NCBI RefSeq assembly: GCF_000184945.1
Contig: NZ_GL586311.1
Span: 1,838,598-1,902,597, forward strand
DNA: 64,000 nt
Source: Segatella buccae ATCC 33574
Lineage (GTDB): Bacteria > Bacteroidota > Bacteroidia > Bacteroidales > Bacteroidaceae
Direction of reading: 5' to 3'
A model generated the notes under the pieces. The model had not been told where the DNA came from and did no database searches. It worked only from the letters and a program-made list of their open reading frames with translations. Made by a program: the position numbers and the translations under genes. Shown here piece by piece: positions 26,495 to 35,700 of the stretch (position 1 is its first letter; every line of letters begins with the position of its first letter).

Positions 26495-29149
26495 TCACTG
26501 GCGGGCGTTGGGTGTGTGGCCGAAGTGCTCGCGATAGCATTTGGTGAAGTAGGAGGGGGAAGAGAATCCCACCTCGTAGGCTATTTCGGAAACACTCTTG
26601 TCGGTGGTCTCCAGCAGGCGATCGGCACGTTTCAGGCGAGCCTCGCGAATGATGTCTACGGGCGAAGTGCCGGTGAGCGCCTTGATTTTGCGGTAGAGTT
26701 GAGCCCGGCTAAGCCCCATGGCACTGCTCACTTTGTCGATGTTGAGACTCGGGTCTGCCAGATTGTCCTGTATGATGCGGCGGAATTTCTCGACAAACAG
26801 GCTTTCCGAACTTTTTGGGGCAGCTTTTTCCTCTTGCGTGGAACCATCGCCGGCGAAGGCTATCTTCATCAGCTTGCGGTTGTCCAGCAGATTTCTTACG
26901 CGCGATTTCAGCACTTCCCCGCTGAAGGGTTTGGTGAGATAGGCATCGGCCCCGTAGTCGTAGCCCTCCACGCGTTGCTCCTCCAAGGTTCGGGCCGTAA
27001 GCAGCAGCACGGGGATGTGGCTCGTGATGACATCATGCTTCACGCGCCGGCAGAACTCCAGCCCGTCCATCACGGGCATCATCACATCGCAGATGATGAG
27101 GTCGGGCACGTCTCTCATGGCCTTGTGTAGACCTTCCCGACCGTCGGCAGCCTGCTCCACATTATAGTCGTTGCCCAGTAGGGTCATCACATAGGAACGT
27201 ATGTCCGGATTGTCGTCTATGACAAGCAGCGAGGGCTTTTCCTTTTCGCCCGGCCGGGTTATCTTCTCGGTCATGGCCTGTGAGGTAATGTCTTCTGCCG
27301 CCGAGTCTTCGGGTGGATATTCGGCAGGGGTATAGACTTCTGTGGTTTCGACGATGTTGGTACCTTTGGCCTTCAGCGGCAGAGTGACGGTGAATGTGCT
27401 CCCCCGGCCCGGTTCGCTCTCCACGGCAACAGTGCCCTTGTGTAGTTCGGCAAACGACTTCACGATGGCCAAGCCGATACCCGTTCCCCCCTTGTGGGGG
27501 TGTCTTACCTGATAGAAGCGTTCGAACACATGGGCCGCCTCGTCTCTGGTCATGCCAATGCCCGTGTCGGTCACACCGATATGAACGAAGTCACCCTCCG
27601 TGACAGCCGAGAAAGTGATGCGGCCGCCTTCCGGGGTGTACTTCATGGCATTGCTCAGCAGATTATAGCATATTCGTTCCACCTTATATATATCGGCACG
27701 GATGGACAGTGGGGAAGCAGCGTGCAGTTCCAACGAGATTTTCTTTTTTCCGGCTGTGGTGGCGAAAACATCCAGCCACTGCCGCATGTAGACTGCAAGG
27801 TCGAAGTCGCTCAAGGTGAGTGTCATCTTGCCGTTTTGTATTTTTCTGAAATCGAGAATCTCGCTGACAAGCCGGGTGAGCACGTTGACATTGCGCCGCA
27901 CGATGAGCAGCATGTTGCGCTGTTGACGGGTCAGGTTGTTGTCGTCGATGATATGCTCCACTGGGTCGGCTATCAGTGTGAGCGGTGTGCGCAGTTCGTG
28001 GCTGATGTTGGTGAAAAACTGCAACTTGGCATTGGTGGCCTCTTCTTCCAGCCGGCGCCGCATGATGATGGTTCGGTAGATGTAGACGATGAGGCCTACG
28101 AGCAGCAGGATGATGATGGAGAACAACAGCAGGTAGACCTTTTGGTGGTTGTATTGGGCCAGATAGGTGTCCACACGGTTGTGGAGCGAGTAGAGGCGGC
28201 TGCGTTGCTTGTTCATCTCCTCGCTTTGCAGCAACAGCACATGGGCATTGTCGCGCGTGACGAGTGCCCCCTTGAGATAGTTGTCGCGCTCGTAGGGCTT
28301 ATGCTCCAGAATGTTCATGGCCAGTTGCAGCACGAGGTCGCCGCGGGTGGGATAGATATAGGATGCCTCCAACCGGCCGTCGCGTACATTTTCCAGTCCG
28401 CCACCCGGCACGGGGAGTGCGTCTATGCCTACAAACTTGATGTCCTTGAATCCCCGTTTCTTGGCTGTTTGCCGGGCCCCGATGGCCATGCGGTCGTTTT
28501 GTCCGAACACATAGTCGATGTGGTGGTGTTCGTTTAAGATACTGTCCATCTCTATTTGGCTACGCTCTTTTAGCCATCCGGCATGGTGTTGTGCGATAAG
28601 GCGTATGCCGGGGTATCGGCCGATGGCTTGCATGAATCCCTTGTGGCGCTCGATGGCGGGCGAAGAACCTGTGAGTCCGGCTATCTCGGCCACGTTTCCC
28701 CGGCCCCCTAATTGGCGGGCGATGTATTCGCCCATCGTTTTGCCCGCCTCGAAATTGTCGGCTCCAATAAAAGCTGTGTACTTGCCCGAGTCGGTCTTGC
28801 GGTCGAACAGGATGACGGGAATGCCCCGGTTGTAGGCTTTGTCGATGGCGGAAGTGATGGTGTGTATCTGGTTTGGGGAGACAATGAGCAGGTCTACACC
28901 GTCTTCGATAAACTTATTGATTTGTTCCGTTTGCAGTCTGTCATCGTCATTGGCCGAGGCAAACCTCAGGCTCACGTTGTCGTGCTGGTAGGTGCCCATC
29001 ACGAGTTCGTCGTTCAGTTTGTCGCGCCAAATGTCTTCGCTGCATTGTGATACACCGATGACATATCGCCGTTCGCTCTTGTTGCAAGCAGCGAGCAGCA
29101 ACATGCAAACGACGTATAGGATATATTTCGATACCGGTTTACATTTCAT
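26495..29149 (-). CDS. Hybrid two-component system with fructose-sensor-like periplasmic binding domain
   Basis: 884 residues. Order: lipobox-like LLLAAC (Cys22), periplasmic sugar-binding-protein domain (about 28-310), membrane helix (about 337-359), HisKA with ISHELRTP (His384), HATPase (NLLSNAMKY, DTGIGM, GTGIGLAIV), receiver domain (IDDNPD at 644, phospho-acceptor Asp688) and AraC-type HTH (about 790-884). Use of a LacI/RbsB-type domain instead of the more frequent beta-propeller sensor is known from the Bacteroides thetaiotaomicron fructose regulator BT1754, which controls its fructan locus; the adjoining GH32, importer and kinase genes fit the same job here. It should activate the receptor-GH32 operon. 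A TATCTTTG box at 29247-29254 supports its separate transcription. Confidence 0.92.
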   Translation of the reverse strand: MKCKPVSKYILYVVCMLLLAACNKSERRYVIGVSQCSEDIWRDKLNDELVMGTYQHDNVSLRFASANDDDRLQTEQINKFIEDGVDLLIVSPNQIHTITSAIDKAYNRGIPVILFDRKTDSGKYTAFIGADNFEAGKTMGEYIARQLGGRGNVAEIAGLTGSSPAIERHKGFMQAIGRYPGIRLIAQHHAGWLKERSQIEMDSILNEHHHIDYVFGQNDRMAIGARQTAKKRGFKDIKFVGIDALPVPGGGLENVRDGRLEASYIYPTRGDLVLQLAMNILEHKPYERDNYLKGALVTRDNAHVLLLQSEEMNKQRSRLYSLHNRVDTYLAQYNHQKVYLLLFSIIILLLVGLIVYIYRTIIMRRRLEEEATNAKLQFFTNISHELRTPLTLIADPVEHIIDDNNLTRQQRNMLLIVRRNVNVLTRLVSEILDFRKIQNGKMTLTLSDFDLAVYMRQWLDVFATTAGKKKISLELHAASPLSIRADIYKVERICYNLLSNAMKYTPEGGRITFSAVTEGDFVHIGVTDTGIGMTRDEAAHVFERFYQVRHPHKGGTGIGLAIVKSFAELHKGTVAVESEPGRGSTFTVTLPLKAKGTNIVETTEVYTPAEYPPEDSAAEDITSQAMTEKITRPGEKEKPSLLVIDDNPDIRSYVMTLLGNDYNVEQAADGREGLHKAMRDVPDLIICDVMMPVMDGLEFCRRVKHDVITSHIPVLLLTARTLEEQRVEGYDYGADAYLTKPFSGEVLKSRVRNLLDNRKLMKIAFAGDGSTQEEKAAPKSSESLFVEKFRRIIQDNLADPSLNIDKVSSAMGLSRAQLYRKIKALTGTSPVDIIREARLKRADRLLETTDKSVSEIAYEVGFSSPSYFTKCYREHFGHTPNARQ

Positions 29150-29246
29150 GGGCTATGGTCGATGATTGTTGAAAACAGGCCCGTAATGGGCTTTAAAGGC
29201 AGGTGCCGGCTCTATATCTTGCAAGCTTGGGCTCACCTATCTTATG

Positions 29247-29254
29247 CAAAGATA
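29247..29254 (-). promoter_or_regulatory. -7 box of the hybrid regulator gene
   Basis: TATCTTTG on the minus strand; leader of about 90 bases to the ATG at 29149. Confidence 0.55.
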
Positions 29255-29540
29255 GCTAAAATTAGCCAACTTTGTTAGTTGCAGATTCAATAAATGAAGA
29301 TTTTTCTTTTCATGGGGGCTTTTTGACAGGCTTTGAAAACATGGTAGATTATCGCAATTAGAGAGAACATTTTCTTGTAAAATATTGCATTTAAGATGAT
29401 TGGAGATAAGAATGTATGTGAAGTATACGAGATAAAAACAGCTTTTCTCCTTGTTTTTATCTTCTATAAAAGATAAAAAAATAAATCACTTCATATAACA
29501 TGCTACTAAAAAAGCTCAAATATAACTTTTAGGTCAAGTG

Positions 29541-29572
29541 TTTGGAGGTTACAATCCTTTTTTCTATCTTTG
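29541..29572 (+). promoter_or_regulatory. Promoter of the MmcQ/YjbR gene
   Basis: TTTG (29541-29544), 20-base spacer, TATCTTTG (29565-29572): a full Bacteroidetes consensus promoter. Transcription should start near 29578. Confidence 0.65.
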
Positions 29573-29618
29573 TTGTAGATAAAAATATTGATCCTTGTTT
29601 TACGAACCAACGGTGAAG

Positions 29619-29978
29619 ATGAATATAGAAGAAGTAAGGGAATATGCAATGGCATTGCCCGGAGTGGAGGAGGATATGCCCTACGGTCCAGACTGGTTGA
29701 TATTTCGCATTGAGGGCAAGATATTCCTTCACATTCGATTGGAGGCACCGGAACCGGTATGCGCCGTGAAGCTCGATCCTGATGAGGGGGAGGAGTTGCG
29801 TGAGCACTACGACGGCATCCGCCCGGCCTATCACCTGAACAAGACACATTGGAACGACCTTTATCTGGAAATGCTTGACGACAGGTTGGTCAGGACACTG
29901 ATAGAAAAGTCGTACATGATAGTGCGTTCACGGCTTCCAAAGAGGTTAAGAGGCAAGTATGAACAGGTGGATGGTTGA
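29619..29978 (+). CDS. MmcQ/YjbR family protein
   Basis: 119 residues. The family (CyaY-like fold, sometimes called DNA-binding) is recognised by the MALPGVEEDMPYG start, FRIEGKIFLHIR, the AVKLDPDEGEELRE stretch and the HWNDLYLE...LIEKSY end. Function in the cell is poorly defined. ATG 29619 gives the family N-terminus MNIEEVREYA; an earlier in-frame ATG at 29595 would start only about 17 bases behind the predicted transcription start. It is a lone gene running toward the minus-strand group that ends at 30014. Confidence 0.8.
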   Translation: MNIEEVREYAMALPGVEEDMPYGPDWLIFRIEGKIFLHIRLEAPEPVCAVKLDPDEGEELREHYDGIRPAYHLNKTHWNDLYLEMLDDRLVRTLIEKSYMIVRSRLPKRLRGKYEQVDG

Positions 29979-30013
29979 TGGGGCAGGCAAGGAGTTATAC
30001 TACGTCAACAAGG

Positions 30014-30382
30014 CTATTTTTGCATTAGTTCTCCTTGCACCATAGCCATTTTCAGATAGATGTCCATATAGTGCTGTTGGAATGAGACCAGATCGAGTGA
30101 GTCTCCGTGGTCGTCAAAGATTTCGGTGTGTGGTGCCCCTTGCGGACTTACTTTCATGTGGATGGCCATTTTGCCGTTGCGGTGGAAGAAAGTCAATTCC
30201 TGCAACTGCCCGTTTTCGGTTTTGAAAAAGCCCGAAGTGTTGTCGTCTGTCCAAATGTCACCGGTGTAGGGGCGGCCTTGATAGATTACGGTGTCTCCTT
30301 TGAAGGAAATGTCGTGTGTGTAGATTTTCTTGTGGCAGGCAGTCAGCAGGATGAGAACTGCAAGGATGTAAAACTGTTTCAT
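30014..30382 (-). CDS. Small lipoprotein with MORN-like (YwqK-type) segment
   Basis: 122 residues. Lipoprotein signal MKQFYILAVLILLTACHKK, lipidated Cys at residue 17. The body (IYQGRPYTGDIWTDD, LQELTFFHRNGKMAIHMKVSPQG) looks like the short repeats of MORN_2/YwqK antitoxin-like proteins, with aromatic-Gly-rich beta hairpins. No function can be assigned. The start at 30382 places the signal peptide correctly; the frame upstream to 30463 overlaps the DUF4112 gene. It is the last gene of a minus-strand run starting with DUF2723. Confidence 0.65.
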   Translation of the reverse strand: MKQFYILAVLILLTACHKKIYTHDISFKGDTVIYQGRPYTGDIWTDDNTSGFFKTENGQLQELTFFHRNGKMAIHMKVSPQGAPHTEIFDDHGDSLDLVSFQQHYMDIYLKMAMVQGELMQK

Positions 30383-30434
30383 GAACGTTGTGGAATATTG
30401 ATTGGTAGTGGAAGGGAAAAATATGTGGGCTTTG

Positions 30435-30905
30435 TCAACTGAACAGGATGCTTCCGAGGGCATCGGTCAGCCGAAGAAGCAGCTTGACAAGGAGAATGAT
30501 AGCTGCAACAAATGTCAGCACGATGATTCCCGAGTAGACGGCTTTACGGTTGACGGCACGAATGATGTCGCGGTCGTTGTTGATGAAACCGTCGATGAGG
30601 GCCATGTTTTGCTTGTTGGCCCGATGGAAGAAATCTATCACATTGCCCACATAGAATGGCAGCAAACCCAGAAAAAGGTCACGCAGACAGTTGTTGAGTA
30701 TAGCCAAAGTGAGTGGGAGAGAGCGCAGACGGAATGCGGCAAAATAGACATGGACGAGGGAGAACAGAGATGAAAAGGCATCTCCTATCCCACCCGGGAC
30801 AAGCCCGGCTATGGCATCGAGATAATATTGGTCGAGCCATAGAGTGATGTGCTGCATCCACCGGTAGAGTGTTGAATCTTTCAAGTTTTGTCGTCGGTCG
30901 GTCAT
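30435..30905 (-). CDS. DUF4112 membrane protein
   Basis: 156 residues. Family signature WLDQYYLDAIAGLVPGGIGD near the N-terminus, a segment LNNCLRDLFLGLLPFYVGNVIDFF, an NxxN-type RANKQN motif and a C-terminal hydrophobic helix (GIIVLTFVAAIILLVKLLL). These are the marks of DUF4112, a small inner-membrane family of unknown role. It starts with ATG overlapping the stop of the preceding 84-residue protein by four bases (ATGA arrangement at 30902-30905), so the two are translated together. Confidence 0.82.
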   Translation of the reverse strand: MTDRRQNLKDSTLYRWMQHITLWLDQYYLDAIAGLVPGGIGDAFSSLFSLVHVYFAAFRLRSLPLTLAILNNCLRDLFLGLLPFYVGNVIDFFHRANKQNMALIDGFINNDRDIIRAVNRKAVYSGIIVLTFVAAIILLVKLLLRLTDALGSILFS

Positions 30906-31156
30906 GGCAGGCGTCCTTGTAGGAGGAGAGTGAAATTCTTTTTATATGCTTCCACCATCAATTCATGGTCTTCTTTCTCGAAGCATTGCTTGAAGACTTC
31001 GGTTTTGGCAAATCGGGGGTATATCTCCTCGAAGTGGTCAAGCAAGGCCATCTTGACGGCTTGCGGATCGTTGGAATCGGCATGTGCCTGAAGAAGAATG
31101 TCGGAGGCGAAGTCATGGAAGAAGTCGCGAATGGAGATTTCAAGTTGATTGGTCAT
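30902..31156 (-). CDS. Conserved hypothetical protein (84 aa)
   Basis: An all-helical, acidic, soluble protein of 84 residues (MTNQLEISIRDFFHDFASD...). No motif or domain is recognised. It is taken as real because of its coding character, its position 34 bases behind queG, and its four-base overlap with the DUF4112 gene, which suggests the two work together. Confidence 0.65.
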   Translation of the reverse strand: MTNQLEISIRDFFHDFASDILLQAHADSNDPQAVKMALLDHFEEIYPRFAKTEVFKQCFEKEDHELMVEAYKKNFTLLLQGRLP

Positions 31157-31190
31157 GTCATGCTTGTTTGTTGATTTTGGAGGGGGGCGG

Positions 31191-32180
31191 TCAAGAACGT
31201 TTTTCCTCTTCTTGCAGCTGGTCCTGTACCGTGTGCTCTTGTAGGGTTGCCGCTGTTATGTTTCTTACGAGTCCGGCATATTTGGCCCTCTTTACCGCAC
31301 TTCCTTTGAAAAGGGAGCGGTATTGTTCTTCAGAAAGATGCTGCCAGTCTTGTCGTGTCATGTTGAGCAGCTCTTGTTTGGGCTGAAACTCGGGTATGGT
31401 GTTGGGATGTGCATAGCGGTTCCAAGGACAGGCCGACTGGCAGCGGTCACAACCATAGATGGTGTCGCCCATTGATTGTTGGGCCTCGGAAGTAAGCTGC
31501 CCACGGTTTTCTATCAGTTGGTAGCTCAGACAACGGTCGGCATGGAATATTTTGCCCAAGGCCTTAGTGGGACATGCGTCGATACAAGCGTGGCAGTTGC
31601 CACAGCGATTGGACATGGGGCTGTCGTAGTCGAGTTCTACATCGACAAGTATCTCGCCCAAGAAGAACATGCTTCCCGCTTTAGGAATGATGAGTTGATG
31701 GTTGCGCCCGGTCCATCCAAGTCCGGCCCGTTCAGCCCAATAGCGTTCGAGAATAGGACCGGAGTCAACGAAAATACGGCATTTATGGGCATTCTCATCT
31801 TCGTTGTGCAGTGCGTCTTTCCATCCGAGGTGGGCTGCCAGTTGCCGAAGGCGGTCTTTCACAACATCATGGTAGTCTTTCCCTAATGCATAGGCCGCCA
31901 GCTGGTATTCTCCTTCTGCAGGTCGTGCAGCGGGTGTATAGTTCATGGCCACGCTGATGATGCTGCGTGCCCCCTCCATGAGCAGGCGCGGATCAAGCCG
32001 CTTGTCAAGGTAGTTGGTCATGTAGCCCATGTCAGCGTTCCCCCCCTCAGTGAGCCAATGGCTGAACGAGGCAGCCACGCCGGCATCGACCGGTTCGGCT
32101 TTGGCTATGCCACAAGCAAAAAAGCCGAGACGTAGGGCCTCAGCTTTGATGTCATTGCTATTTAAAGATTTTGAACTCAT
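31191..32180 (-). CDS. queG: Epoxyqueuosine reductase
   Basis: 329 residues. It reduces epoxyqueuosine to queuosine in the anticodon of certain tRNAs, using a cobalamin cofactor and two [4Fe-4S] clusters. The cluster ligands are clear: CGNCHACIDACP and the later CDRCQSACPWN. The N-terminal cobalamin-binding part (LGFFACGIAKAEP; YHDVVKDRLRQLA; FVDSGPILERYWAERAGLGW) matches the family. The start lies inside the end of the deacetylase gene (23-base overlap), so the two are probably coupled. Length is near that of QueG without the C-terminal HEAT-like repeat seen in some bacteria. Cytoplasmic. Confidence 0.93.
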   Translation of the reverse strand: MSSKSLNSNDIKAEALRLGFFACGIAKAEPVDAGVAASFSHWLTEGGNADMGYMTNYLDKRLDPRLLMEGARSIISVAMNYTPAARPAEGEYQLAAYALGKDYHDVVKDRLRQLAAHLGWKDALHNEDENAHKCRIFVDSGPILERYWAERAGLGWTGRNHQLIIPKAGSMFFLGEILVDVELDYDSPMSNRCGNCHACIDACPTKALGKIFHADRCLSYQLIENRGQLTSEAQQSMGDTIYGCDRCQSACPWNRYAHPNTIPEFQPKQELLNMTRQDWQHLSEEQYRSLFKGSAVKRAKYAGLVRNITAATLQEHTVQDQLQEEEKRS

Positions 32181-32769
32181 ATCCTTGTTCTTTCAGCCAT
32201 TCTAAAGCCTTGGGCAGTGCATAGTGGAGTTTGTCAATGCTCTTCAGTGAATCGTGAAAGGTGATGATACTGCCGTTGCGGGCGTAGCGTTTCACATTGT
32301 TGAGCACATCTTGGGCTGTCATCCACTTGGAATAGTCGCGGGTGACGAGATCCCACATGATGATTTGATACTTGTGCGCCATCCACCAATAGACACTCGG
32401 CCGCATCCATCCGTGGGGGGGGCGGAAGAGATGAGAATGGATAAGTTCGTTGGCTTTCTCGGTGTTGAAGTGATAGGTGAGTGCCCAGTGGCGCAGCGAC
32501 CCGATGTGGTTGAAGGTGTGGTTACCCACCTGATGACCTTCGGCCACAATACGATTGTACAAGTCGTGGTGCTTGAGCACATTTTCACCCACCATGAAGA
32601 AAGTTGCTTTGATGTCGAACTCGCGGAGTGTGTCGAGAATGAAGGGAGTGGACTCGGGGATGGGGCCGTCATCGAATGTCAGATAGACTGCATGTTCATC
32701 CTTCCCCATCCTCCAAGTCGCCTTGGGGTAAAGCCAACGCAACCATTTTGCCGGTTGTTCGATAATCAT
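32158..32769 (-). CDS. Polysaccharide deacetylase (NodB-type, CE4)
   Basis: 203 residues. CE4 enzymes remove N- or O-acetyl groups from glycans with a bound metal. The five motifs are visible: YLTFDDGP (catalytic and metal Asp), HQVGNHTFNH (metal His pair), FRPPHG, WDLVTRDYS, and ITFHDS. No signal peptide is seen, only a Trp-rich amphipathic N-terminus (PAKWLRWLYP), so its location and substrate (peptidoglycan or a lipid-linked glycan) are unclear. It lies 21 bases behind the DUF2723 glycosyltransferase-like gene, which may hint at work on the same glycan, and overlaps queG. Confidence 0.86.
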   Translation of the reverse strand: MIIEQPAKWLRWLYPKATWRMGKDEHAVYLTFDDGPIPESTPFILDTLREFDIKATFFMVGENVLKHHDLYNRIVAEGHQVGNHTFNHIGSLRHWALTYHFNTEKANELIHSHLFRPPHGWMRPSVYWWMAHKYQIIMWDLVTRDYSKWMTAQDVLNNVKRYARNGSIITFHDSLKSIDKLHYALPKALEWLKEQGYEFKIFK

Positions 32770-32790
32770 GGTTTTCTCCCTTTTGTGGTC

Positions 32791-35700
32791 TTATTCCGGC
32801 GACTGTCCGCCAAGGCTGCGATAGCGCGTAAAGAGCGTGTTGAGCATTTTGGTCTGCTGTACAGCCATGTTGTGGTCTACCATTTCCGAGACTTCTATCA
32901 GATGCTGTATGATCCAGAAGTGGGTCATGCACTCATTCTGTGATTGGAGGAAGCGGTCGGTATTCAAGCTAAGATACCACTGCAGGTATTGCACAGAACC
33001 GGTAAACAGCTGCTGCAACATGGCTTTGGCCTTATCCTTCTGGCCGATAAGCGCATAAGCACGTGCCATGTCGAGACTACCTCCCATGTAGTTGAGCGGA
33101 ACATTGTAGGATGGAATCTCTTTTTCTGCCTTTGTCAGCACCTTGAGGGCCTTGTCGTTCTTGTGCTCTGCGATGAGTTGGAGAGCCAGTTGAGCCATCA
33201 GACGACGATGGGTGTAACACATGCGCATGGTGGTCTCATCGATATACAGGCCCGGTGTGCTTAGACCACCAAACTTGAAACGTGTCATGACATTGTGGTA
33301 GGTCTTCTCGGTGTCGAAGTTTTTGGCACCGGGCACATTGGTACGGAAAGGAGTGATGCGGTTGGCCAGACCTTCCTGAACGAAGTTGTCACCAAGATTC
33401 ATATAGTTTTCTTGTCCTACGGTGAGAGCCACGTAGATAGGACGAGTCCAATTACACTGGGCAAGCATTTCGAGCATCATCAAATCGTTCTTATAGAGTG
33501 CATTCTTGCCGGCCAGAGAAATGGTCATGCGGTCGGGGATGCTGTCGGAGGCCATGAGCATGCCACTCTTCCTGACAGCTTCCTTGTCGATAGTAAGATA
33601 GACCGTATCGGTGGGTATCACGTGACGGTCTTTATCTTTGGAGCGCACCCAATACTTGAGGATGTTCTTCAGTTCGAAAGGATCTTCGCCAAATTGTTGC
33701 TTGGCTGCCTCCGGATATTCCTGATAGAACTTCTTGATTTCATTTTTCAGCCCGGGTTGCACTTCCACATACTCGTTGGTGCCCGAACAGAAGTCGAGGC
33801 GTGGCCACTTGATAGGTACCGACGGAGAATTGTAGGCAGGACGCTTCATCTGGTCAATATACCAATCGGTCTGTAAGTAGCTTAGGTTGCACACACGGGC
33901 ATCTGTACCCACGCCTTCTACCTCTTGGTTATACCAAAGTGGGAAAGTGTCGTTGTCGCCGTTGGTGAAGATTATCGGATTTGACTTTTCTTGAAGCGAC
34001 ATGAGATAGTTCTGGCCGAAATCACGGCAGGTGTAACGCCCCGAACGGTCGTGGTCGTCCCACGTTTGGCTAGCCATTTGTATGGGAACGATTAAGGCCA
34101 GCAGAGCTACAATGCCTGAGAGGGCTGTGTCGTTGAACCGTATGCGTTTCTTGAGTAAATCGATGATGGCGGCCACACCAAGGCCGCACCAAATGGCGTA
34201 GGCGTAGAACGAACCGGCGTAGGCGTAGTCGCGCTCGCGTGGCTGCATGGGTGTCTGGTTGAGGTAGATGACGATGGCAAGTCCTGTCATGAAGAACAGG
34301 AAGAACACCACCCAGAACTGCTGAATGCCGCGTTTGCCCCGGTAGGCCTGCCAGAAGAGACCGATCAGACCAAGCAGCAAAGGCAAGCAGTAGAACACAT
34401 TATGTCCTTTGTTTTCTTTTAAATCGTCAGGAAGTTTACTCTGGTCCCCCAACCGCATATTGTCAAAGAAAGGTATTCCGGTAATCCAGTTGCCGTGTTC
34501 CAGTTCGCCGTTACCTTGCAGGTCGTTCTGTCGGCCGGCGAAATTCCACATGAAGTAGCGCCAATACATGAAATTGCATTGGTAGGAAAGGAAGAAACGG
34601 ATATTTTCCAGTTGGGATGGCACCTTCACCATGATATTTTCGCCACATCGGTCGTAGGGAACTTCCGTGCCGTCAACACCACCCATCCACGACTCGTAAG
34701 CCTGTGCATGTGCTTGGTCATACATGCGGGGGAAGAGCATGTTTTGTGCATATTGCAATTTATTCTTGTGGCTTACAATGAAGTAGGAGTCCTTTTCGTC
34801 TTTGTTTGCTTTCTCCTTACGCTGGTAGATGGGAGCACCATCCTTATAATGGGGACGGCAGATGTTACCGTCGACATCAAATTTCACTTGCGAGGTGTAG
34901 GCTTGTCCGTAGAAAAGCGGACGGTCACCATATTGATCACGGCTCAGGTAGTTGCCAAGTGTGAAGATGTCCTCGGGTGAGTTTTGGTCCATCGGCGGAT
35001 TGGCCGAGGAGCGGATGACGATGAGGGCGTAACTTGAGTATCCAATCATCAGCATGAGCATACAGAGCAGGGCCGTATTCTTCACACGCGCACTGATGAG
35101 GGGGATGAGGCTTTTCTCCTTTTTCTGACGGTAGTTGAGTACAAACCAGAGAATCACCACAATCACGAGACCGGTGAGGGCAGCTCCCCAACCATAACCG
35201 TAGAAAGGGATGCCAAGCATGGACACGGCCAGAATGAATGCCAAATTGCCGCGCTTGAAGTTTTTGTCAGTATAAGTTTCGTAGATGGCCCAGATAACTG
35301 TTGCCACGAGGAGGAAGATATAGACGATCTCACCTGTGTTGAACGGCATGCCGAGAGTGTTGACAAAGAAAAGTTCGAACCACCCACCTACGGTGATAAT
35401 GCCTGGAACAACACCGTAGAGCACGGCCGCTACCACCACAAAAGAGATAAACAGCGCCATGAGCGAGCCTTTAAGGTTGGCATCGGGCACCCGTCGGTAA
35501 TAATAGACCAATACGATGGCCGGGATGCAAAGCAGATTGAGTAGGTGTACGCCAATGGACAGACCGGTCATATACATGATGAGCACCAGCCAACGGTCGG
35601 CATGGGGCTCGTCGGCATGGTCTTCCCATTTGAGAATCAACCAGAATACGACAGCTGTAAAAGCTGAAGAGAAGGCATACACCTCACCTTCCACGGCTGA

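Larger units (their letters stand above)
29150..29618. other. Divergent AT-rich intergenic region (469 bp)
   Basis: Holds the regulator promoter (29247-29254, minus) and the MmcQ promoter (29541-29572, plus). A GC-free inverted repeat TTTTTATCTT...AAGATAAAAA lies near 29454-29480. No gene seen. Confidence 0.5.

Noticed and set aside
17000-29149. Including the GH94 phosphorylase in the fructan locus
   Set aside because: It has its own promoter and terminator and acts on beta-glucosides; a terminator at 19601-19639 separates it from the fructokinase operon.
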